Source: Calendula officinalis
Taxonomy: Eukaryota > Streptophyta > Magnoliopsida > Asterales > Asteraceae
NCBI GenBank assembly: GCA_963853835.1
Contig: OY970823.1
Location: forward strand, 67,279,845-67,343,844
Direction: 5' to 3'
Length of the DNA: 64,000 nt
Shown: piece after piece, positions 11,901 through 22,630 of the stretch
Position numbering within the stretch: position 1 is the first letter of the stretch
Layout: each line of letters starts with the position of its first letter
Made by a program: the position numbers and the translations under genes
Notes under the pieces: generated by a model
What the model saw: the letters and a program-made list of their open reading frames with translations, nothing else
The model's database searches: none
What the model was told of the DNA's origin: nothing

Positions 11901-14900
11901 AGAATTGGAAAAATCGTAAGAATGTGAGAATTAGTGTAATAATCGATGACTACCCTATATGTATTCATAGGGTAATCATCGATGATTAAACAGGGCACAT
12001 GTGCCCCGTCACGCCGCGCGGCAAATTTTGCCGGGCCATGAGCCCCAAATCCACCCAAATCAATGGCTAAGATTTATTCTCACATTCTCACCCAATATAT
12101 TATTTCTCAAATGAACTCATTCCTATATATATATATATATAATGAGTTCATTTGAGAATTAATATATTGGATGAGAATGTGAGAATAAATCTTAGCCATT
12201 GATTTGGGTGGATTTGGGGCTCACGGCCGGGCAAAATTTGCCGCGCTGCGTGGCGGGGCACATGTGCCCTGTTTAATCATCGATGATTACCCTATGAATA
12301 CATATAGGGTAGTCATCGATTATTACACTAATTCTCACATTCTTACGATTTTTCCAATTCTCAAAGGAACCCTCCCCTATATATATATAGGGGAGGGTTC
12401 CTTGAACTATTAAAGGTGCATCATGGTACCCTGAACTTGACCATTTTGAGTCAGGGTAGTAAATTGACCATTTGGGTACCATGGTGCACCTTTAATAGTT
12501 CAGGGTAGTAGAAATTCCAGTCGGCCAAGTTCAGGGTACTAAAATGCGTTTTGGCCTATATATATATATATATAGCAGTAAATGAAAAGGGTAAGACCTC
12601 CTTGCAGTCCTTAATCTTCTCCTATAATCTGCAGTACTGCTTAAAGTATAACAGCCTAAAAGAAATTCCCACACTTCAGGTCTTATTGACGGATCTACCC
12701 CCTGCCATAAAAATAGAAAAATATTTAAAACAAACAACAAGAATAGAACATTAAACTTCCATCAGGAAATAGTGACATGTGAATTTAATCTTGTCAGATA
12801 TACAGTATTATTACAGTATATATACAGATCTAAATCTCTAATCACAGTAAAATCCTTCAGGGTTTCCAAAATGTATGTATGTATGTATGTATGTATGTAT
12901 GTATGTATGTATGTATGTATGTATGTATGTATGTATGTATGTATGTATGTATGTATGTATGTATGTATGTATGTATGTATGTATGTATGTATGTATGTAT
13001 GTATGTATGTATGTATGTATGTATGTATGTATGTATGTATGTATGTATGTATGTATGTATGTATGTATGTATGTATGTATGTATGTATGTATGTATGTAT
13101 GTATGTATGTATGTATGTATGTATGTATGTATGTATGTATGTATGTATGTATGTATGTATGTATGTATGTATGTATGTATGTATGTATGTATGTATGTAT
13201 GTATGTATGTATGTATGTATGTATGTATGTATGTATGTATGTATGTATGTATGTATGTATGTATGTATGTATGTATGTATGTATGTATGTATGTATGTAT
13301 GTATGTATGTATGTATGTATGTATGTATGTATGTATGTATGTATGTATGTATGTATGTATGTATGTATGTATGTATGTATGTATGTATGTATGTATGTAT
13401 GTATGTATGTATGTATGTATGTATGTATGTATGTATGTATGTATGTATGTATGTATGTATGTATGTATGTATGTATGTATGTATGTATGTATGTATGTAT
13501 GTATGTATGTATGTATGTATGTATGTATGTATGTATGTATGTATGTATGTATGTATGTATGTATGTATGTATGTATGTATGTATGTATGTATGTATGTAT
13601 GTATGTATGTATGTATGTATGTATGTATGTATGTATGTATGTATGTATGTATGTATGTATGTATGTATGTATGTATGTATGTATGTATGTATGTATGTAT
13701 GTATGTATGTATGTATGTATGTATGTATGTATGTATGTATGTATGTATGTATGTATGTATGTATGTATGTATGTATGTATGTATGTATGTATGTATGTAT
13801 GTATGTATGTATGTATGTATGTATGTATGTATGTATGTATGTATGTATGTATGTATGTATGTATGTATGTATGTATGTATGTATGTATGTATGTATGTAT
13901 GTATGTATGTATGTATGTATGTATGTATGTATGTATGTATGTATGTATGTATGTATGTATGTATGTATGTATGTATGTATGTATGTATGTATGTATGTAT
14001 GTATGTATGTATGTATGTATGTATGTATGTATGTATGTATGTATGTATGTATGTATGTATGTATGTATGTATGTATGTATGTATGTATGTATGTATGTAT
14101 GTATGTATGTATGTATGTATGTATGTATGTATGTATGTATGTATGTATGTATGTATGTATGTATGTATGTATGTATGTATGTATGTATGTATGTATGTAT
14201 GTATGTATGTATGTATGTATGTATGTATGTATGTATGTATGTATGTATGTATGTATGTATGTATGTATGTATGTATGTATGTATGTATGTATGTATGTAT
14301 GTATGTATGTATGTATGTATGTATGTATGTATGTATGTATGTATGTATGTATGTATGTATGTATGTATGTATGTATGTATGTATGTATGTATGTATGTAT
14401 GTATGTATGTATGTATGTATGTATGTATGTATGTATGTATGTATGTATGTATGTATGTATGTATGTATGTATGTATGTATGTATGTATGTATGTATGTAT
14501 GTATGTATGTATGTATGTATGTATGTATGTATGTATGTATGTATGTATGTATGTATGTATGTATGTATGTATGTATGTATGTATGTATGTATGTATGTAT
14601 GTATGTATGTATGTATGTATGTATGTATGTATGTATGTATGTATGTATGTATGTATGTATGTATGTATGTATGTATGTATGTATGTATGTATGTATGTAT
14701 GTATGTATGTATGTATGTATGTATGTATGTATGTATGTATGTATGTATGTATGTATGTATGTATGTATGTATGTATGTATGTATGTATGTATGTATGTAT
14801 GTATGTATGTATGTATGTATGTATGTATGTATGTATGTATGTATGTATGTATGTATGTATGTATGTATGTATGTATGTATGTATGTATGTATGTATGTAT

Positions 14901-17900
14901 GTATGTATGTATGTATGTATGTATGTATGTATGTATGTATGTATGTATGTATGTATGTATGTATGTATGTATGTATGTATGTATGTATGTATGTATGTAT
15001 GTATGTATGTATGTATGTATGTATGTATGTATGTATGTATGTATGTATGTATGTATGTATGTATGTATGTATGTATGTATGTATGTATGTATGTATGTAT
15101 GTATGTATGTATGTATGTATGTATGTATGTATGTATGTATGTATGTATGTATGTATGTATGTATGTATGTATGTATGTATGTATGTATGTATGTATGTAT
15201 GTATGTATGTATGTATGTATGTATGTATGTATGTATGTATGTATGTATGTATGTATGTATGTATGTATGTATGTATGTATGTATGTATGTATGTATGTAT
15301 GTATGTATGTATGTATGTATGTATGTATGTATGTATGTATGTATGTATGTATGTATGTATGTATGTATGTATGTATGTATGTATGTATGTATGTATGTAT
15401 GTATGTATGTATGTATGTATGTATGTATGTATGTATGTATGTATGTATGTATGTATGTATGTATGTATGTATGTATGTATGTATGTATGTATGTATGTAT
15501 GTATGTATGTATGTATGTATGTATGTATGTATGTATGTATGTATGTATGTATGTATGTATGTATGTATGTATGTATGTATGTATGTATGTATGTATGTAT
15601 GTATGTATGTATGTATGTATGTATGTATGTATGTATGTATGTATGTATGTATGTATGTATGTATGTATGTATGTATGTATGTATGTATGTATGTATGTAT
15701 GTATGTATGTATGTATGTATGTATGTATGTATGTATGTATGTATGTATGTATGTATGTATGTATGTATGTATGTATGTATGTATGTATGTATGTATGTAT
15801 GTATGTATGTATGTATGTATGTATGTATGTATGTATGTATGTATGTATGTATGTATGTATGTATGTATGTATGTATGTATGTATGTATGTATGTATGTAT
15901 GTATGTATGTATGTATGTATGTATGTATGTATGTATGTATGTATGTATGTATGTATGTATGTATGTATGTATGTATGTATGTATGTATGTATGTATGTAT
16001 GTATGTATGTATGTATGTATGTATGTATGTATGTATGTATGTATGTATGTATGTATGTATGTATGTATGTATGTATGTATGTATGTATGTATGTATGTAT
16101 GTATGTATGTATGTATGTATGTATGTATGTATGTATGTATGTATGTATGTATGTATGTATGTATGTATGTATGTATGTATGTATGTATGTATGTATGTAT
16201 GTATGTATGTATGTATGTATGTATGTATGTATGTATGTATGTATGTATGTATGTATGTATGTATGTATGTATGTATGTATGTATGTATGTATGTATGTAT
16301 GTATGTATGTATGTATGTATGTATGTATGTATGTATGTATGTATGTATGTATGTATGTATGTATGTATGTATGTATGTATGTATGTATGTATGTATGTAT
16401 GTATGTATGTATGTATGTATGTATGTATGTATGTATGTATGTATGTATGTATGTATGTATGTATGTATGTATGTATGTATGTATGTATGTATGTATGTAT
16501 GTATGTATGTATGTATGTATGTATGTATGTATGTATGTATGTATGTATGTATGTATGTATGTATGTATGTATGTATGTATGTATGTATGTATGTATGTAT
16601 GTATGTATGTATGTATGTATGTATGTATGTATGTATGTATGTATGTATGTATGTATGTATGTATGTATGTATGTATGTATGTATGTATGTATGTATGTAT
16701 GTATGTATGTATGTATGTATGTATGTATGTATGTATGTATGTATGTATGTATGTATGTATGTATGTATGTATGTATGTATGTATGTATGTATGTATGTAT
16801 GTATGTATGTATGTATGTATGTATGTATGTATGTATGTATGTATGTATGTATGTATGTATGTATGTATGTATGTATGTATGTATGTATGTATGTATGTAT
16901 GTATGTATGTATGTATGTATGTATGTATGTATGTATGTATGTATGTATGTATGTATGTATGTATGTATGTATGTATGTATGTATGTATGTATGTATGTAT
17001 GTATGTATGTATGTATGTATGTATGTATGTATGTATGTATGTATGTATGTATGTATGTATGTATGTATGTATGTATGTATGTATGTATGTATGTATGTAT
17101 GTATGTATGTATGTATGTATGTATGTATGTATGTATGTATGTATGTATGTATGTATGTATGTATGTATGTATGTATGTATGTATGTATGTATGTATGTAT
17201 GTATGTATGTATGTATGTATGTATGTATGTATGTATGTATGTATGTATGTATGTATGTATGTATGTATGTATGTATGTATGTATGTATGTATGTATGTAT
17301 GTATGTATGTATGTATGTATGTATGTATGTATGTATGTATGTATGTATGTATGTATGTATGTATGTATGTATGTATGTATGTATGTATGTATGTATGTAT
17401 GTATGTATGTATGTATGTATGTATGTATGTATGTATGTATGTATGTATGTATGTATGTATGTATGTATGTATGTATGTATGTATGTATGTATGTATGTAT
17501 GTATGTATGTATGTATGTATGTATGTATGTATGTATGTATGTATGTATGTATGTATGTATGTATGTATGTATGTATGTATGTATGTATGTATGTATGTAT
17601 GTATGTATGTATGTATGTATGTATGTATGTATGTATGTATGTATGTATGTATGTATGTATGTATGTATGTATGTATGTATGTATGTATGTATGTATGTAT
17701 GTATGTATGTATGTATGTATGTATGTATGTATGTATGTATGTATGTATGTATGTATGTATGTATGTATGTATGTATGTATGTATGTATGTATGTATGTAT
17801 GTATGTATGTACATATGCATATATGTATGTGTTTGTACTGTGGAATGTGAACAGATTAAGGAAAAATAAATAAAACCTTACCCCCAACATAATCAATTTC

Positions 17901-18225
17901 AGTGCTTTATGAAAACCAAAAACCTTTCCATCAGTATCAAATGTTGTTTGCCATTTCTCTGGTTTCAGCATTTTGTTTATCTGTGCAATTTACAGAAGAA
18001 AAGAAACAGAGTGAATGTTAGAAATTAGACAAACAAACTTCACATATTTAATTTAACAACAATTAGGAAAGAGCCCGTTTAGAGTCTTACAGTAACAACA
18101 ACCTTTATAGGTGACGGATGCAGACAAGGTTCGCCTATATCGCGAACCATTGAACCAACTCGTTGTAAATTCACTGTTCCACTTTTTCCACATATCCATT
18201 GTTTCTGATCCCCGTCAAAAGACAT
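8904..18225 (-). CDS. RabGAP/TBC domain protein, complete ten-exon gene
   Basis: TBC proteins switch off Rab GTPases in membrane traffic by supplying an Arg and a Gln finger. Coding exons in transcription order: 18103-18225, 17882-17980, 12598-12701, 10948-11654, 10425-10547, 9999-10087, 9721-9921, 9182-9574, 9036-9119 and 8904-8945. They sum to 1965 nt (654 aa) with continuous phase and GT..AG at every intron. The start gives MSFDGDQKQWICGKSGTVNL. Then come KMLKPEKWQTTFDTDGKV, VDPSIRPEVWEFLLGCY, and RERYEDLIKQCQSMHSSIG with GSLAYVVGSKVMDMR. An acidic/Asn-rich variable stretch follows in exon 4. The catalytic core has VVDVVRTDSH (Arg finger about R350) and AWVDPATGYCQGM (Gln finger about Q385). 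These segments match the plant TBC group. A 5'-UTR exon may lie near 18852-18960. Intron 2 (5,180 bp) is almost entirely a tetranucleotide array, and introns 3 and 5 hold transposons. Confidence 0.93.
10136..10388. mobile_element. Stowaway MITE (CTCCCTCCGTCCCAC family) in a RabGAP intron
   Basis: This 253-bp element has terminal inverted repeats CTCCCTCCGTCCCACAAAAA and its inverse at the right end, flanked by TA on both sides (10134-10135, 10389-10390). Both traits define Tc1/mariner-derived Stowaway elements. It sits between RabGAP exons 5 and 6. Relatives are at 36490-36772 and 38955-39219. Confidence 0.9.
11885..12378. mobile_element. Head-to-head pair of (TA)n-inserted elements forming a large inverted repeat
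   Basis: Two arms of about 235 bp (about 11885-12122 and 12141-12378) are inverse copies with only a few mismatches, separated by a TA-rich spacer of about 20 bp. Each arm starts GGGGAGGGTTCCTTTGAGAA and ends near TTCTCAAATGAACTCATTCC, so each arm alone looks like an element with imperfect terminal repeats. All outer and inner junctions are (TA)n tracts. This suggests a family that targets TA microsatellites, reminiscent of micron-type elements. A further terminus copy (GGGGAGGGTTCC) lies at 12390-12401. It is located in RabGAP intron 3. Short open frames across it mirror each other and are not genes. Confidence 0.7.
12402..12565. mobile_element. Truncated Mutator-like MITE (ACCCTGAACTTG family)
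   Basis: It shares with the 607-947 element the words GGTACCCTGAACTTG, GCACCTTTAATAGTTCAGGGTA and the terminus GTACTAAAATGCGTTTTGGCC. The matching left terminus is missing: the element starts abruptly after a GGGGAGGGTTCC element end. It ends in a TATATATA tract beside RabGAP exon 3 (acceptor-to-donor 12701-12598). Confidence 0.55.
12871..17810. repeat. Giant perfect (ATGT)n microsatellite, 4,940 bp, in RabGAP intron 2
   Basis: Every base from 12871 to 17810 follows the unit ATGT, giving 1,235 units with no interruption visible. The left border is abrupt (TTTCCAAA then the array). The right border fades through ACATATGCATATATGTATGTGT. The array lies between the RabGAP exons at 12598-12701 and 17882-17980, so the pre-mRNA would carry (ACAU)n. 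It has no stop codon in several frames on either strand, which creates false open frames of about 1,660-1,700 codons; these are not genes. The alternating purine-pyrimidine composition makes it a candidate for Z-form or unwound DNA. Confidence 0.97.
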
Positions 18226-19678
18226 CGCCAATAATTTCTCAATATTTATTAGTAATACTTCAATGTCTAGTAATCAAATCAAAGTCCTATAACATGCCAA
18301 AAGAACCACATTAGTAAGCTACAAAACAAGTAACAAGCAATGATCATAGGGTTAAATCAGCAGAAATTATAGACCACAGCTATGCCATGAAGTTGATGCA
18401 CTAAAAAGCAGAAAGAAGATGTATAAGAACAGACATAAGAACCCTAACTCCTAATAAACTATAAGTTCCTGATTACTTAAAATAGGAATTCATCTAAATA
18501 ATCAAAAACTGCCTTCAATTTTGAATACGATCAAATACATTTGACAGCCGAATTATAAATTTCAGTTCAAAAGAAAGCAATTTGAATATCATTCACTCAA
18601 ATGCAACAAAAACGGTTTCCACACAAATTGGCTCGTTTTGCATTTCAACTGGACGGTTATTTTGGGGGAAAACCCCTTGGCAAAGCGTACTAATCGAAGA
18701 AACAAAAAGTATCTAGTTCCGAACAACAGATCATGAAACCCTAATTTTTCAGTGTAATTGAACGCGCTACTAACTGAAAAACAAGTAGAATGTTAGATGA
18801 TCATAGATGGTGAAATTAATTTGAAAACGAATAATCTAATAGAAAGAAACCTGAAGATAGATGATTATAAGTACGGCGGATGAAATGAAGAGATTTCTGA
18901 ACTTCAAGATCAGAGATCGGTCTACCAGCTCCGTCTCCATCAACACAACAAACAGAGACCGTTTCTTTCGTTTTCGCCTGGATTTTGTTTTACCCTTTTT
19001 TTTACATTAATTTATATAATGTTAAATTAAAGGGGTTGGTGTAATGTAACCGCATTCGATAATACTTTCCTATTTTATAGGTAAAGTAATTAGACATTTT
19101 TTGGTTTTTAACTTGTTGTGTAACTTATACCTCATGAGATAATTAAAGTTAAATGTTATTTTATTTGCCGTTTTCAAAAAATCTATTGATGAACTTTATT
19201 TTAGACAATTACTAGAAACAGTTTTAAATTAAAAATGTAAATTTTAATTTATTTAATGATTCTTATCTCACATCCCAACAACATAAATTAGACAGTTTAT
19301 TTACATATTTATATGTAAATATGTAGAAATTTTATAAAAATGATAAAATGTACAAAAGGTTGTATAATAACACCGTTAATAATTAATCTCCTATTAAATA
19401 TGATATGTTTTTACCATAAAATACAACAATTTAAAGCATTTTATCTATTTTTGAAACTCATGTTTGGTTTAAGGATTTATAAACGAAAGTTGATTTTACA
19501 TTGTTATTTTTTATACAAAATACTACTCGTATATGAATGGACAACTATCATTTACCTATAAGAAAGTAATCGGTTTTTGAAGCCACGTCATAGACCAGTT
19601 TGCTTCATCCAATTGAAATTTGACGTTTGCCCCATGGTGTTTGCCCACCGTCTTCCATGTGTCCACCCCTTTCATATG
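18226..19678. other. RabGAP 5' UTR/promoter and upstream spacer
   Basis: The minus-strand stretch 18852-18960 looks like a 5'-UTR exon: a plausible donor (CTTCAG|GTTTC) lies at its lower end, and it contains a short ATG-initiated frame beginning METELVDRSLIL that could be a uORF. From 19000 to 19678 the DNA is AT-rich with no recognised gene; it separates the divergent RabGAP and TOM1-like loci. Confidence 0.4.
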
Positions 19679-20634
19679 GGAGCTGATCCTTGTAGAGCAC
19701 TTTTTAGTTTTCTAGAGCAATTTAATATAAAAAGACAAAGATACCCTTTACCCTCCTAGTCATTTCTGCTTCTCTCTCTTTTCAAACGTATGCTAACTCA
19801 TTTCTTTCTCTCTCCTAGCCATTTCTTTCTCTCTCATAAATCAAAACCCACCATCAAATTTTGCCCTCTATTTCGGCTACCTTTCAGGCCGAATTAGGGA
19901 GCAAAAAAATCACCATTGAAACCAGCTCCTTTTTCCGACCACTTTGGTACTCGCTTTTACCAGAATCGCCGTCGAATTGCGCCACCGGACACTCTGCGGA
20001 GTTATAGAACTTAGCCGGAATCTGTGTTTTAGTTAGAGACTGTTTGAATTTGAGGTTTTATTTTTTTTAAAAGCAAAACATCCCTACTCAAATGTTTGCT
20101 TGCTAGTTGTGGTCCAACATTAACGCACTGCTTCAATTTAAGTAAACCTCATTTCTCCATAAAAAAAGAAGCGACAAGCCAGACTGAAATTCCAGGTCAT
20201 GTACTTGTAAATGGCCCAAACTCCGATTTCTGATAAATTTGACAACATAATTTCTCTCATCAAAAGAAGCCACAAGCTTAATTTTCGACAAGTAAAATTT
20301 CAATTTTGAAAAAGTCAAGATACTGTAAATAGGCTTAAATCATTAATCTGATAAGCATTCTCATTAGTAAGGAGACTGTTGAGAGCAATTGGCTTGATGG
20401 TGGGTTTTGATTTAAGGGAGAAAAAGAAATGGGCTAAAAAACGTTTGAAGAGAGAGAGACACGAGAAAGAAATGGGTTAAAAGATTTGAAGAGATAGAGA
20501 GACACGAGAAAGAAATGGGTTAAAAGATTTGGAGAGAAAGAGAGATAGAAATGAGTAGGAGAGGAAAGGGTATAGTTGTACTTTTACATTAAATTGCTCT
20601 ATAAAAATAAAAGGTGCTCTACAAGGACACCCCC
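19679..20634. mobile_element. Mutator-like non-autonomous element in the TOM1-like promoter region
   Basis: The ends are inverse: left GGAGCTGATCCTTGTAGAGC, right GTGCTCTACAAGGACACCCC, and the similarity continues through the flanking 'aattgctctat'-like stretch. An 11-bp direct repeat CCTTTCATATG lies at 19668-19678 and 20635-20645, which fits Mutator-type insertion. The 956-bp interior has CT-rich (19760-19850) and AG-rich (20410-20560) arms, the latter with three near-tandem copies of a GAAAGAAATGGGTTAAAAGA-like unit. The centre, around 19880-20080, resembles a 5'-UTR or gene fragment but was not identified. It ends about 220 bp upstream of the TOM1-like ATG. Confidence 0.7.
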
Positions 20635-20857
20635 CCTTTCATATGCCCACCGCCTCATCTGCTTTATATAAAAAAAAAATACCGATCGAAGATTCAAGTC
20701 CTTTCTCATTTTCAGGTTAATCTTCTTCAAAATTAGGGTTCAATTCAAGTCCTTGCCCACCGCCTCATCTGCACACATCTCTTGCTTCATTTCGTTCTTG
20801 TTGGGTAGCTAAACTCGATCCTCTTCTTGATTGATTGAGTTTTACTCCGAATTGGTG

Positions 20858-22630
20858 ATGGCTTTATCGTCTCTGGGAACAACCAGTTTCAGCGATTTCA
20901 AATATGCATCAGTGGGTGGAAACTTGTTACTGCGGTGGTGGAATTTCATTGACGAATCGCAACAATGGCAGGAAGGAGTTTATTACGCTCTATGTGCTGC
21001 TTATGCACTTGTTGCGTTAATCGCTCTGGTATGTTTCTAATTTGGATCTTATGGTTGTAACTTGTTTAACCTAAAACAACTTTTAGTAATGCGTATTGGA
21101 ATTAATAAGAGTGTTGTTTGACTTCTGTTCTTTGAATAACTTGTTTGATGCGTATGTTTTTGCTTCGAATTAGTTGAGAGCATGGAATGTAACCTAATTT
21201 GTATTATGAAAAATGAAGAATATATAGGAAAGTTTTAATGTAGATGTAGAATTAGCTGTAATTCTGGATTTCGAAAATGACTTATTTGATTACAACTAAT
21301 ACAATCTGAAACAGGACTACAGCTTGTTGAGTAGGTGAAAATGACCTGATTACTGTTCTTCATCTGTCCTAAAATACGCTATGTGTTGACTATAGAATCA
21401 AATCTGATATTCTGTAATGTAGCAAATTGTTTGGTGTTCTTAATTTTTGGAAGAATTTTGTTAATTTGAACTCCATAGAGAGCACTAACAAGTTCATGGA
21501 AGTAGTGAATGCATTAGAGTATGAGTTACTGGCTTTCATTTCTATAGCATGATTAGCGTCAAGATCCAAAAGGATGTTACATTTTCTCATCTGATTATAA
21601 GTTGTCATTGGAAATCCATCTATATGATTATGCAATTTAAAGCTCAAGATCTCCATATTCCTTTCATCTTAAACTGATGTTTATATGTAAATATGCAGGT
21701 GCAAATTGTTCGTATTCAAGTAAGAGTACCAGAATATGGCTGGACTACACAAAAGGTTTTCCACTTAATGAATTTTGTGGTCAATGTATGTAAGGTTGCT
21801 ACTCATTTTCATTTCTACATCCTTTGTCTATTTGATCCCACATATTTCTTTTCACAGTAAGGGCTATTGAATTTCGATTTTCCTGGGCTGTTTTTCACTA
21901 CACGCCAAAAGTAAGTTATTCTGTCTCAATTTTTGGCATTTTTATTCCATTTTTCTTATATCATGGTCACATGGTGACCCAAAAACTGTAATAAGAAAGG
22001 AATTAATTGTATTCATGACATTTTCAGGTATTAGATATGATACTTTTGGATCTTCCTCACTACTTGTGCTATTTTGGGCTGAGATATACCACCAGGTACT
22101 TAGAACTAAGAAATTCTGAATATTTTTTACCCAAAAATGCTATAAGTAATATGCATGGTTTTAATTGATGTCAATCTGGATATTTTTGTTGGCTATTAGG
22201 CAAAAAGCCTTCCAGCTGATAAGCTCATATTTTATTGTCAATGGAACCGCATACTTCCTTCAGGTAGTACCAAAATTCATACGTCTTTGTATATTTCCGA
22301 TTACGATATTCAAAATTTCCAATAATAATCTAATTTTTTGAATAAAAATGATTTAGGAGGTTCTACGCATTAAAAGTACCCTTTAGGTGACTTTCCACCT
22401 GTTTGATTGTTTTCCGTTTGAGCTATTGTTAAAGGTCAAACATAACCTGATTCGATCCATTTATAAGTAAATGGGTCGAAAGTGCCACCTCTATGAGTAT
22501 GTAAAAACTTCAAATTTTCAGTGAACATAATTTTTTAATTGTTTTTGAGCGTCAGGTGTGCATTTGGATATATATGAGATTCAACAAAGTTCATATTGCT
22601 ATTGAAGTTGCTGAACTCTTCTTTTCAGCT
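20858..22630 (+). pseudogene. TOM1/TOM3-like (tobamovirus multiplication protein 1 family) pseudogene, 3'-truncated
   Basis: TOM1-family proteins are plant seven-pass membrane proteins of vacuolar and endomembranes; some are host factors for tobamoviruses. Exons recognised: 20858-21028 (MALSSLGTTSF..., WQEGVYYALCAAYALV), 21699-21789 (RIQVRVPEYGWTTQKVFHLM), 21858-21910, 22028-22095, 22200-22263 and 22556-about 22628. In exon 4 the frame encodes VLDMILLDLP, but the conserved LLVLFWAEIYHQ follows in another frame, with about eight residues missing between. In exon 5 the frame encodes AKSLPADKL, and the expected SYFIVNGTAYFLQ lies in a shifted frame. Exons for the C-terminal half (GFLLYGGRLFLMLRRFP-type and later) are absent; an antisense receptor-kinase exon lies there instead. 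Promoter and exon 1 look intact. Family assignment is strong; loss of function is inferred from the frame breaks. Confidence 0.8.

Noticed and set aside
11726..12482. Open frames of 69-110 codons beginning MGGFGAHG and similar on both strands
   Set aside because: They lie in the two inverse arms of the intronic element and mirror each other; they have no similarity to proteins I know.
12772..17971. Five open frames of about 1,660-1,700 codons (poly-YVCM and poly-HTYI) on both strands
   Set aside because: They are pure translations of the (ATGT)n array, which has no stop codon in these frames. Five frames on two strands are open at once, so there is no coding evidence.
18852..18960. Short frame METELVDRSLIL... 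as the true start of the RabGAP protein
   Set aside because: The exon at 18103-18225 already gives the family start, with phase matching downstream exons. The upstream frame is better read as 5' UTR or a uORF.
21699..21910. A stop between TOM1-like exons 2 and 3
   Set aside because: Using the stronger donor GTAAGG after 21789 rather than GTATGT after 21785 keeps the frame, so this junction alone does not break the gene; the later indels do.
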